Shown here in pieces: positions 17,237 through 23,472 of a stretch of DNA of 26,470 nucleotides. The position numbers were made by a program, and so were the translations under genes. The stretch is from JALZAQ01 sp038253885 (lineage in GTDB: Bacteria; Gemmatimonadota; Gemmatimonadetes; Gemmatimonadales; Gemmatimonadaceae). The notes under the pieces are model-generated. The model saw nothing but the letters and a program-made list of their open reading frames with translations. It had not been told where the DNA came from and did not search any database. Every line of letters begins with the position of its first letter. The first letter of the stretch is position 1. The stretch is taken from the NCBI GenBank assembly GCA_038253885.1, contig JBBSGP010000040.1, forward strand, positions 1 to 26,470, written 5' to 3'.

Positions 17237-17269
17237 CGGTAGACACACTCCAGTTCTGGAGAGCACATC

Positions 17270-17413
17270 ATGGCAGCCATGAGAAAGTCGTCGCGCAAGT
17301 CGTCGAAGAAGTCGTCGAAGAAGGCGTCGAAGAAGGCGTCGCGGAAGTCCGGTCGGAAGAGTACCTCCCGGAAGAGCGGGCGGAAGTCGTCGTCGAAGAA
17401 ATCACGCCGCTAA
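17270..17413 (+). CDS. Ser/Lys/Arg-rich histone-H1-like mini-protein
   Basis: The 47-residue product begins MAAMRKSSRKSSKK and continues as repeats of (S/A)(S)(K/R)K to the end, KKSRR. It contains 22 Lys/Arg and about 16 Ser residues, with no acidic or aromatic residue. A GGAG lies eight bases before the ATG, and a 14-bp intrinsic terminator follows 13 bases after the stop, so this is a self-contained monocistronic gene. Such composition matches C-terminal tails of histone H1, chlamydial Hc1/Hc2 and basic tails on bacterial HU. The likely role is nonspecific DNA or RNA condensation in the nucleoid. No globular domain is present, and the real function is unproven. The repeats suggest growth by duplication of short KKxS units. 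Confidence 0.82.
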   Translation: MAAMRKSSRKSSKKSSKKASKKASRKSGRKSTSRKSGRKSSSKKSRR

Positions 17414-17426
17414 CCCGGCACGAGAG

Positions 17427-17464
17427 ACGAACGGCCGGCGCGCGACGCCGGCCGTTCGTGTTTT
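17427..17464. terminator. Strong intrinsic terminator between convergent genes
   Basis: A perfect 14-bp stem, ACGAACGGCCGGCG (17427-17440) with CGCCGGCCGTTCGT (17446-17459), encloses the loop CGCGA. It is followed by GTTTT on the plus strand. It ends the mini-histone transcript and lies just beyond the ATP-grasp gene's stop on the other strand, where the T run is weaker. Confidence 0.88.
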
Positions 17465-17481
17465 CTCTCGCTGCCGCCACG

Positions 17482-18465
17482 TCAGCGCGAGTAACGAGCC
17501 GTGGCGAGTGAGATGATCTGCTTGACCAGCGCATCGTACCGCAGGCCGTCGTGCTCGGCCGCCCGGGCGAACTCGCTCTCCCGCTCCAGATAGCAGTTGG
17601 GATTCACCTCGATCACGTAGATCTCCTCCGCCGCGGTCACCCGCAGATCGATGCGGGCATAGTCCCGGAGCCGCAGCGCCTGGAACGCCTCGACGGCCAC
17701 GCGTCGCATTCGCTCGTCGAGCGCCGGATCGAGATCCGCCGGGAAGACGGACTTCGTGCCCGCGTATTCCGCGCCCGATCCCTCTCCATCCTCGCCCCAC
17801 TTCGCTTCCCAGCTCGCGATCTTCGGCTTGTCCGCCGGAAATCCCGAGAAGTCGAGCTCGATCGGGGGCAGCGCCTTCGCGTTCGCGTTGCCCAGTACTC
17901 CCACGTAGTACTCGCGCCCATCGATGAACTGCTCCACCAGCGCCGGCTGCTGGAACTCGATCTGCATCGCCCCGATGCGCTCCAACAGCTGCTTGATGTC
18001 GTGAACCACCGATTTCGACGTCACACCGAGCGATGCGTCCTCCTGCGGTGGCTTGACGATCACCGGAAAGGTGATGTCGCCGGCCCAGTCCACCGCGCCA
18101 CGATACACGGTCGCGAACTGCGGCGTGAGAATGTTGTGGAAGCTCATCACCTTCTTCGACAGCGTCTTGTCGCCGGCCACCAGAAGCCCGGCCGGGCTCG
18201 ATCCGGTGTACTGGAGTCCGAGTAGATTCAGCAGAGCGGCGATGTTCGATTCGAGCGCGCTCTTCCCGCCGAATGACTCGGCGAGGTTGAACACCAGCTC
18301 CGGTCGCTCGCTGCGGAGCGCATCCACGACCGGCTGGATCTGGTCGTCGATGGTGAGGCGGCTCACCTCGTGCCCGTCAGCGGTGAGTGCGCCGGTGAGC
18401 TGAGCCAGCACCGGATCCTCGGGCGGGGCCATCGCATCGTTCGTGCAGAGCAGCGTGACTTTCAC
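17482..18465 (-). CDS. D-Ala-D-Ala-ligase-like ATP-grasp enzyme
   Basis: This 327-residue ATP-grasp ligase joins a carboxylate to an amine through an acyl-phosphate. Motifs in order are ELVFNLAE (55-62), LQYTGSSPAG (84-93), DKTLSKK (99-105), FPVIVKPPQEDASLGV with the ATP-binding lysine (133-148), VEQFIDGREYYVGVLG, ARIDLRV and YVIEVNPNCYLE with the Mg-binding Glu/Asn. These match the Ddl superfamily, but the glycine-rich PG.T..S C-terminal loop of true Ddl enzymes is absent, so cell-wall D-Ala-D-Ala synthesis is not assured. The GTG start overlaps the metallopeptidase stop as GTGA, right after an 11-G tract. The neighbours (metallopeptidase, 50-residue peptide, methyltransferase) suggest a peptide-modifying role, which is inference. 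Confidence 0.85.
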   Translation of the reverse strand: MKVTLLCTNDAMAPPEDPVLAQLTGALTADGHEVSRLTIDDQIQPVVDALRSERPELVFNLAESFGGKSALESNIAALLNLLGLQYTGSSPAGLLVAGDKTLSKKVMSFHNILTPQFATVYRGAVDWAGDITFPVIVKPPQEDASLGVTSKSVVHDIKQLLERIGAMQIEFQQPALVEQFIDGREYYVGVLGNANAKALPPIELDFSGFPADKPKIASWEAKWGEDGEGSGAEYAGTKSVFPADLDPALDERMRRVAVEAFQALRLRDYARIDLRVTAAEEIYVIEVNPNCYLERESEFARAAEHDGLRYDALVKQIISLATARYSR

Positions 18466-19493
18466 GAGCGCCCCCCCCCCCGTCGACGGCCACGCACAGA
18501 TTGGTGGCGAAAGTTCATGATGACCGCGGTCCCGAACGCCGTCAGCTCGATGAGCGTGGACGCTTCGAGGCCCCTCACCCGGAGCTCCAGTCCGTCGGCC
18601 CGACGTGCCAGGTGATCGAGAAAGCTTCGCGCCACGGTCGTGCTCTCTCCGGTCCAGTAGCTGATCCGGCTCACGATCTCGCGCCGGTGACGTCGGAGAA
18701 AGTCGCCCGCGCTCTCCCCCGCCGGCGCCTCGCTCGCCTTGGCGAAGAGATTGCGCAGCTCGCCATCGAACTGTCGCTCGTCATCGATCGGCAGGCGTTC
18801 GTCCACCGTCTCATAGTGATCGCCCAGAGTGTAGTCCATCGCTTCCACCGGAAGATCGTCGGCCGTCGGCGCGGGCGACGTGGGTGCCTCCTTCCCGACC
18901 TCTCCCATCACACGCTCCACATATTCCAGCTTCGTCAGCGCCGGCCAGCCAGCATATTCCGAGCGCCAATCCCGGCCCGGTGTGAGCCAGACCGCGAACG
19001 TCTCCGCGAAGTCCTCGTCCGGATGCTTCTGCGCGTACCAGCCGAGGATGTGGCGCACGTAGTGGCGAGAGAGGGGGTCCACCTGATACCGCTGGCGGTA
19101 CGGCTGGGAGTAGCGGCCAAAGATGGCTCGCCAATCATCACGCTCGTACAGCCGGTAGGCGTAGTTGAAGGCGTGCCCCGACTCGTGGCGCAGGTAGCGC
19201 ATGACCTCGAGCTCCCCTTCCACCTCCACCGCTATCTCCTCCTCGAGTCGCGACAACCGCGGATCCGCCAGGTAGAACGGGACGCCGATGAGAGGTGTGC
19301 CCTCCGGACACCCCCACTGGTCGCTGAGGTAGACCGGGGGGCGCAACGCGAGCCCGTGCTGCGCGAGCTCGGCATACAGCTCCTCCACCAGGCGCTCGAC
19401 GAGCGTGCCTCTGATGGACAGCCCCAAATCGGAGATGCGGCGCGAGAGCAGCGTCTTCCGCACTCCCTCCCACGCCTCGAATGTCTCTTGCAC
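18462..19493 (-). CDS. Putative zinc metallopeptidase (HESGH)
   Basis: This 343-residue protein has no signal peptide. The zinc motif LRHESGHAFN (H103, E104, H107) is followed by DEDFAETFAVWL, whose Glu164 is the probable third ligand. This layout fits the group annotated as putative zinc-binding metallopeptidases. The C-terminal half (residues 200-343) is charged and helical with no motif I recognise, ending in Arg/Gly-rich RRRGGGRS encoded by an 11-G run. The start is a GTG with GGGG six bases upstream. Translation is coupled to the ATP-grasp gene. It may process a peptide, perhaps the 50-residue product encoded just upstream, or remodel cell-wall peptides. Neither is shown by sequence. Confidence 0.75.
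   Translation of the reverse strand: MQETFEAWEGVRKTLLSRRISDLGLSIRGTLVERLVEELYAELAQHGLALRPPVYLSDQWGCPEGTPLIGVPFYLADPRLSRLEEEIAVEVEGELEVMRYLRHESGHAFNYAYRLYERDDWRAIFGRYSQPYRQRYQVDPLSRHYVRHILGWYAQKHPDEDFAETFAVWLTPGRDWRSEYAGWPALTKLEYVERVMGEVGKEAPTSPAPTADDLPVEAMDYTLGDHYETVDERLPIDDERQFDGELRNLFAKASEAPAGESAGDFLRRHRREIVSRISYWTGESTTVARSFLDHLARRADGLELRVRGLEASTLIELTAFGTAVIMNFRHQSVRGRRRGGGRS
18471..18481. repeat. 11-G (minus strand) slippery tract at the gene junction
   Basis: Eleven C residues on the plus strand (G on the coding strand) encode the GGG in the metallopeptidase's C-terminus, five bases upstream of the ATP-grasp GTG start. Adding one G moves the reading frame from the TGA stop into the ATP-grasp frame, producing a continuous fusion. 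The G run may also act as a ribosome-binding site. Confidence 0.9.
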
Positions 19494-19532
19494 GCGATTC
19501 CCCGAGGCAAGCGTCGTACCGAGCGGCGATGC

Positions 19533-19564
19533 AAAACGCCGGCAGGCTCGAGGCCCGCCGGCGT
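19533..19564 (-). terminator. Intrinsic terminator after the 50-residue peptide gene
   Basis: ACGCCGGC (19536-19543) pairs with GCCGGCGT (19557-19564) around a 13-base loop. On the minus strand the stem is followed by TTTTGC. It lies between the small peptide gene and the metallopeptidase gene on the same strand, so it may act as a partial terminator that gives more peptide than enzyme transcript. Confidence 0.65.
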
Positions 19565-19587
19565 CTCCTCTCGAGAAACACGCGCTC

Positions 19588-19740
19588 TTACGCGGCTTTC
19601 GTGTCCGCGCTCACTCCGTCCTCGGGAGCTGGTCCCCACACATACGCCGAGAACGCCGGGGCGGGCTCGTCACGCTTCCCGCGCGATATGACAATGCCCA
19701 TTGGCTCGTCCGTGAGCCTGGTCTCGCTTGCTGACTTCAT
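19588..19740 (-). CDS. 50-residue small protein, possible precursor peptide
   Basis: This small gene has an ATG at 19740, a good ribosome-binding site (GAGG, five bases upstream) and its own downstream terminator. The product is charged at the N-terminal part (MKSASETRLTDEP), then has GIVISRGKRDEPAPAF and SAYVWGPAPEDG, ending DTKAA. There is no signal peptide or membrane segment, and I recognise no family. Because an ATP-grasp enzyme, a metallopeptidase and a methyltransferase-like protein flank it on the same strand, it could be a ribosomal peptide precursor with a core around residues 30-42. It could equally be a small regulatory or structural protein. It is read as real on start, spacing and terminator evidence. 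Confidence 0.6.
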   Translation of the reverse strand: MKSASETRLTDEPMGIVISRGKRDEPAPAFSAYVWGPAPEDGVSADTKAA

Positions 19741-19929
19741 GTCCACCTCAGAGGAAGTACGCCCCGGGAACTGTCGGGGGCCCTCTCCCTCCAAGGCACC
19801 GCACATGCCAACCTTGGAAATTCCGGCAAATCAAACCAGGGCAATGACTTCCGTAAATCGTTGGTCGCCCTGGACGACCCATTCGTCTCGCCCTGACACG
19901 GGCGGATCGGCGTCGATTGTGTCTTTTCG

Positions 19930-20700
19930 CTACGCGACCGCCTTCCACGCGAGAAAGGTTTCCCGGCTGTGCACGTCTAACTCGACCGACGTGCGCCATC
20001 CTCGATAGCTCTGCTCGAGCTCCTCGATTGTGGGAAGCTGTCGGTTCTCGGTCGCGGTCGCCACGATGTGCACGCCGCCCACGGTCGTGGCCTGTTGCAG
20101 CAACCCGATCGCGCGGGAGCGCTGCGGCGCCGTCAATCCGTCGAACGCCGCGGTGGCGCAGACCACGGCATTGAGCGGCATGTCGGGTGTCCAGCTGGAG
20201 AGATCCGCCACCAGCCCGTGGATGAAGCTCGTGAGTCCGACGCGCGCCGCTGTGCCGATCACACGTTCGACCACGGTCTCCGAGGAATCGAGGGTCGTGA
20301 CCGTACAGCCGTTGGCGGCGAGATACAGCGTCGGACCTTCCTCGGTGGCGCCGGCGATAAGCACATGACCCTCGGCGGCGCTCGTGGCCGCGCGCGCGAT
20401 CGCTCCATCCGGACGCAGGCCCCAGTACTCCGGCCGGCTGAAATCCTTGAGAGCCTTGAGGCGCCGCCGCCGCCAGATCGCGAGGGAGGGCAGGCGAAGC
20501 CGCTGCCGTATCAGTCTGTCCACCTCGCCACAGAGTAGAATCTCCGTGAGCGCCAGCTGGTCCTGATCAGCCAGTGAGACCACCGCCTCGTCCCCGATCG
20601 CGAGGATCGTGTGGCGGGGCACCGAATCCTTGTACTCCTCGATCTCGCGCTCGACGTACAGCTCGTACTCGTGCTTCAACGAGCGCGGTCGAAGGGTCAT
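19930..20700 (-). CDS. SAM-methyltransferase-like protein with degenerate motif I
   Basis: This 256-residue protein has a helical N-terminus (1-100) followed by a Rossmann-type domain. Residues 112-128 read GHVLIAGATEEGPTLYL, in the position of the SAM motif DxGxGxG but without the usual glycine pattern. TLDSS has the conserved Asp138 at the end of strand 2, and NAVVCATAAFDGL and VGGVHIVAT match motifs IV and VI of TehB-like methyltransferases. It is probably a small-molecule or peptide methyltransferase, or an inactive relative. The ATG at 20700 is preceded by GAGAG. A promoter lies 33-60 bases upstream. It is the first gene of the minus-strand block that continues with the 50-residue peptide. 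Confidence 0.7.
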   Translation of the reverse strand: MTLRPRSLKHEYELYVEREIEEYKDSVPRHTILAIGDEAVVSLADQDQLALTEILLCGEVDRLIRQRLRLPSLAIWRRRRLKALKDFSRPEYWGLRPDGAIARAATSAAEGHVLIAGATEEGPTLYLAANGCTVTTLDSSETVVERVIGTAARVGLTSFIHGLVADLSSWTPDMPLNAVVCATAAFDGLTAPQRSRAIGLLQQATTVGGVHIVATATENRQLPTIEELEQSYRGWRTSVELDVHSRETFLAWKAVA

Positions 20701-20732
20701 GACTCTCGGGTGGTGGGGGAAAGGCCGCCTCT

Positions 20733-20760
20733 ATCATAGACTGATCGGACACACGCGCAA
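20733..20760 (-). promoter_or_regulatory. Promoter for the methyltransferase-like gene
   Basis: On the minus strand, TTGCGC (20760-20755) and TATGAT (20738-20733) are 16 bases apart, in the 63-bp gap after the CDF transporter stop. The -10 box is one base from consensus. Confidence 0.5.
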
Positions 20761-20763
20761 GGC

Positions 20764-21681
20764 CTACGCCGGCTCGACATGCACCATCACCTCGGAGGCA
20801 CCGATCGCCGAAGCGAGGCGCGCCTCGATCGCGTCGGCGATGGCGTGCGCTTCGGCCACGCTCGTCGACGCCCGCACGCCGATCGTCACCTCGGCGAACA
20901 CCGACCCGCTCGCGCTGGCCCGGCTGCGCACCGAGCGCACGTCCGCCACTTCGGGTACGCTCGACACGAGCTCACGAATCCGCGCCGCGTCCACGCCGCG
21001 CTCATCGACCAGCACGGGAACTGTTCCACGCACGATCTGATAGCCGTTCCATGCAATCACCAGAGCAACGACGATCGCCAGAATAGGGTCGGCGGCCCCG
21101 GCACCCATCCGCGTGAGCAGGAGCGATGCGACGGCAGCCACCGTCACGTAGATGTCGCTGTGCGTATGCGCCGCGTCGGCGAGCAGGAAGGCGCTCCGCA
21201 GAGCTCGGCCTCGCCGCCGTTCGTAAGCGACGACAAAGAGATTCACCAGCAGCGTCGCCGCGACGAGCACCAGCTCGAGAAAGCGCGGTGACGCCGGCAC
21301 CTCATGCGACAAGGCGTTACTCACTCCCTGCCGCAGCAGCTCGAAGCAGGAGATGGAGAGAAAGCCGACGATTGTCAGAGCACCGAGGGTCTCGAATTTC
21401 TCGTGCCCGTACGGATGCGTCTCATCGGGACCCGCCGACGCGAGTCGCACCAGCAGGATGCCGACGACGTTGTTGAGGACGTCCAGTCCGGACTCGAGAG
21501 CGGCGCCGATGACCGACAACGCCTGGGTGCGCACGCCAACGACGACCTTCACCGCCACAACCACGACGTTGAGCGCCATGATGATGAGGAGCGTGTTCCT
21601 GACGGCGGTCTGGCGCGGGGCGGCGGTGGCAGCGGACGTCTGCACGGCTGCAAGCTGGGAGCGATCCGGCGGCAGTGTCAA
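20764..21681 (-). CDS. Cation diffusion facilitator (CDF) family transporter
   Basis: This is a 305-residue membrane protein. Transmembrane segments lie near residues 30-50, 58-80, 97-114, 133-150, 170-190 and 195-213, followed by a cytoplasmic ferredoxin-like domain. Metal-site residues are Glu63 and Asp67 in TM2 (ALESGLDVLNN) and HTHSD in TM5. HPYGHEKFETLG between TM2 and TM3 is a family hallmark. These proton antiporters export Zn, Fe, Co or Mn. Glu in place of the usual TM2 Asp/His may shift specificity, but the metal cannot be read. The longest frame starts with TTG at 21681. A GTG at 21645 would give 293 residues, and neither has a clear ribosome-binding site. It is divergent from the fpg-like gene. 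Confidence 0.9.
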   Translation of the reverse strand: MTLPPDRSQLAAVQTSAATAAPRQTAVRNTLLIIMALNVVVVAVKVVVGVRTQALSVIGAALESGLDVLNNVVGILLVRLASAGPDETHPYGHEKFETLGALTIVGFLSISCFELLRQGVSNALSHEVPASPRFLELVLVAATLLVNLFVVAYERRRGRALRSAFLLADAAHTHSDIYVTVAAVASLLLTRMGAGAADPILAIVVALVIAWNGYQIVRGTVPVLVDERGVDAARIRELVSSVPEVADVRSVRSRASASGSVFAEVTIGVRASTSVAEAHAIADAIEARLASAIGASEVMVHVEPA

Positions 21682-21718
21682 TCTTGAGCCGGCGTGTCTC
21701 GCCGCCTACGTTGCGCGC

Positions 21719-22495
21719 ATGCCCGAGCTTCCGGAGGTCGAGCGTGCGGCGCGGCGGCTCGCCGTGGCCGCGGTCGGTCGCACGATCGTGAGGCTCGAGC
21801 TCGGGCATCCTGCCCTCGCTCGGCGCCTCACACCGCGGCAGCGACGCAGCGTCGCTGGGCGTCGCATCGTCGCGGTCGTCCGTCGCGGTAAACATCAGCG
21901 CATCGCCATGGATGACGGCCGCGCGCTCGATGTCCACTTCCGGATGAATGGCGATTGGGACTTCGGTCGAATCGCCGATCCCGAGCCGCGCTTCACCCGA
22001 GCCACGATCGCCCTCGATGACGGCACGCGGATCGCGCTGGTCGATTCGCGCGCGCTCTCGGTGATCGTGCTGCGCGCCGAGGGCGACGATTCCCTCGACG
22101 CGCTCGGTCCCGAGCCCGGCGATGTCGCCTTCACCGCCGCCACGCTGGGAGTCGCGCTGGCGCGAAAGCGAGGCGCGATCAAGCCGGCGCTCCTCGATCA
22201 GCGCGTCGTGGCCGGCATCGGAAACATCTACGCCGCCGAGGCACTCTGGCATGCCCGCATCGATCCGCGAGCTCCGGCGGCGCGACTGAGCGCTGCGCGA
22301 CGGGGTCGGCTCCTGACCGCCATCCGCCATGTCATCGTGCGTGCGCCGGCGGCACGCTACACCGACGGCGCCGGCTCGTCGCGCTGGACGGTCTACGATC
22401 GGGAGGGCCGGCCCTGCCGCCGGTGCGGGTCAGCTGTTCGTCGCATCGTGCAGGCGGGACGCTCGACCTACTTCTGTCCGAAGTGCCAGCGCTGA
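21719..22495 (+). CDS. Formamidopyrimidine-DNA glycosylase / endonuclease VIII family
   Basis: This is a 258-residue bifunctional glycosylase/AP-lyase. It has the N-terminal MPELPEVE with catalytic Pro2 and Glu3, Lys58 (RRGKHQ), FRMNGDW, the helix-two-turn-helix VVAGIGNIYAAEALWHA (160s), and a C-terminal zinc finger CRRCG...FCPKC with the conserved Arg in AGRST. It removes oxidised bases such as 8-oxoguanine or oxidised pyrimidines. MutM versus Nei cannot be decided from the visible residues. The start at MPELPEVE is fixed, because Pro2 must be N-terminal after Met removal, although the frame is open far upstream. There is no obvious ribosome-binding site. It lies only 37 bases from the divergent CDF start. 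Confidence 0.93.
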   Translation: MPELPEVERAARRLAVAAVGRTIVRLELGHPALARRLTPRQRRSVAGRRIVAVVRRGKHQRIAMDDGRALDVHFRMNGDWDFGRIADPEPRFTRATIALDDGTRIALVDSRALSVIVLRAEGDDSLDALGPEPGDVAFTAATLGVALARKRGAIKPALLDQRVVAGIGNIYAAEALWHARIDPRAPAARLSAARRGRLLTAIRHVIVRAPAARYTDGAGSSRWTVYDREGRPCRRCGSAVRRIVQAGRSTYFCPKCQR

Positions 22496-22502
22496 CCAGC
22501 CC

Positions 22503-22530
22503 TTGCGCATCCGCGGCCTTTAATTAGATT
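22503..22530 (+). promoter_or_regulatory. Promoter of the sdpR-sdpI-like pair
   Basis: TTGCGC (22503-22508) and TAGATT (22525-22530) are 16 bases apart, in the only strongly AT-rich patch of this area. The start site should fall near 22537, inside the palindrome at 22524-22539. Confidence 0.5.
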
Positions 22531-22539
22531 ATAAGCTAA
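22524..22539 (+). promoter_or_regulatory. 16-bp palindromic operator for the ArsR-type repressor
   Basis: TTAGATTATAAGCTAA is an inverted repeat with a single mismatched pair and a TTATAA centre. It covers the predicted -10 box and start site, 19 bases before the repressor's ATG. ArsR-type dimers bind such imperfect 12-16-bp AT-rich palindromes, so autorepression is the natural reading. Confidence 0.6.
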
Positions 22540-22558
22540 GTATCACACAGTAGAGGCC

Positions 22559-22831
22559 ATGAACGCCGTCTTTCGCGCCCTTGCCGACCCGACTCGCCGG
22601 GAAATCCTGCGTCTCCTTCGCAGCGGGCCGCGCACGTCTGGCGAGATCGCCGAGCAATTTCCCACGAGCTGGGCCACCGTCTCGCGCCACCTCGGGATCC
22701 TGCGCGAGGCAGATCTCATCCTTGCGGAGCGCGATGGGCAACACATTCGCTATGAGCTCAACTCGACAGTTTTTCAGGATGTCGTCGAGCACCTGATGGA
22801 ATGGGTCAAGCCCGGAGGTCGCCGTGCGTAA
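22559..22831 (+). CDS. ArsR/SdpR-family transcriptional repressor
   Basis: This is a 90-residue winged-helix protein. It has the family opening FRALADPTRREILRLLR (5-21), a recognition helix in TSWATVSRHLGILREADL (36-53), and the beta-wing RDGQHIRYELN. There is no cysteine at all, so this is not a metal-thiol sensor. The end EHLMEWVKPG and the following SdpI-like gene match Bacillus subtilis SdpR, an autorepressor released when SdpI sequesters it at the membrane. The ATG follows AGAGG closely. The 3' end overlaps the next start by 8 bp. Regulation of its own operon through the palindrome just upstream is likely. Confidence 0.88.
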   Translation: MNAVFRALADPTRREILRLLRSGPRTSGEIAEQFPTSWATVSRHLGILREADLILAERDGQHIRYELNSTVFQDVVEHLMEWVKPGGRRA

Positions 22832-23465
22832 ATGGATTCCTGCCGTCGCGGTGCTGGTGGCACTCCTGGCCTCCGCCCTCGCGTACCCGCATCTGCCGGA
22901 CCCGATGCCTTCGCACTGGGATGCCCACGGACGGGTGAACGGAACCATGGGCCGCTTCTGGGGAGCCTTCCTGCTCCCGCTGGTCATGCTTCCGCTCTGG
23001 GCGCTGCTCCGATGGCTCCCGACGATCGATCCGAAGCGCGCCAACTACGCCCGGTTCCAGGGAACCTACGATGTGGTCGTCTCGTGCGCGATCGGAATGC
23101 TGGCGTTGATTCACATGACAGTGCTCGCGGTGGCGCTGGGATACCCCATCCCGCTCGACCGGATCACGCCGATCGCGGTGGGCGCTCTCCTCATCGTGAT
23201 CGGCAACCTCCTTCCGCGCGCGCGCCCCAACTGGTTCTTTGGTATTCGGACGCCGTGGACACTGTCGAATGATCGGGTGTGGGAGCGGACGCACCGGGTG
23301 GGGGGCTATCTCATGATGGCCACTGGCGTACTCCTGGTGATCACCGGTGCGTTGGGGGTGGTGTGGCTGCCGGTCGTGGTGACCGTGTGCGCGTTGGGGG
23401 TGGTGGTGGGGCTGCTCGGGTATTCGTACGTGGCCTGGAAGCAGGAGACACGCTCGTCAGGGTGA
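22824..23465 (+). CDS. SdpI-like membrane protein with DUF1648 region
   Basis: This is a 213-residue integral membrane protein. TM1 (5-21) is followed by LPDPMPSHWDAHGRVNGTM, the DUF1648 signature, and then TM segments near 47-66, 84-107 and 115-131. NLLPRARPNWFFGIRTPWTLSN with WERTHRVGGYLM is the SdpI signature, followed by two more TM segments. In B. subtilis SdpI gives immunity to the SDP toxin and holds SdpR at the membrane. Here no toxin gene is near, so sensing of envelope-active peptides is inference. The GTG start overlaps the repressor gene and has GGAGG five bases upstream. The 3' end is seven bases from the convergent rlmI-like gene. Confidence 0.88.
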   Translation: MRKWIPAVAVLVALLASALAYPHLPDPMPSHWDAHGRVNGTMGRFWGAFLLPLVMLPLWALLRWLPTIDPKRANYARFQGTYDVVVSCAIGMLALIHMTVLAVALGYPIPLDRITPIAVGALLIVIGNLLPRARPNWFFGIRTPWTLSNDRVWERTHRVGGYLMMATGVLLVITGALGVVWLPVVVTVCALGVVVGLLGYSYVAWKQETRSSG

Positions 23466-23472
23466 GCGAAGA

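Larger units (their letters stand above)
16861..17269. other. 409-bp gene-free region: promoter, long leader and hairpin
   Basis: I see no credible protein gene here; the open frames on both strands are Arg/His/Ser-rich shadows without family features. The region holds one plus-strand promoter (16933-16961) followed by a leader of about 300 bases before the mini-histone gene, with a stable hairpin at 17215-17236. The stretch 16935-16965 is markedly AT-rich for this genome. Part of the leader may be a regulatory RNA, but I recognise no known riboswitch. Confidence 0.6.

Noticed and set aside
16930..17298. 122-codon minus-strand frame covering the mini-histone leader
   Set aside because: It has no ribosome-binding site or recognisable domain, it overlaps the promoter and hairpin that serve the plus-strand gene, and it runs into that gene's start.
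17155..17511. 118-codon plus-strand frame overlapping the mini-histone in another frame
   Set aside because: It reads through the strong terminator and into the ATP-grasp gene's 3' end. Its Glu/Val repeats are just the frame-shifted S/K/R repeat, and the 47-codon frame has the ribosome-binding site and correctly placed stop.
19741..19929. Another gene or a promoter between the methyltransferase-like and 50-residue genes
   Set aside because: The frames are too short and motif-free. Small inverted repeats (for example CGCCC/GGGCG near 19888-19903) lack a T run, and no convincing -35/-10 pair was found.
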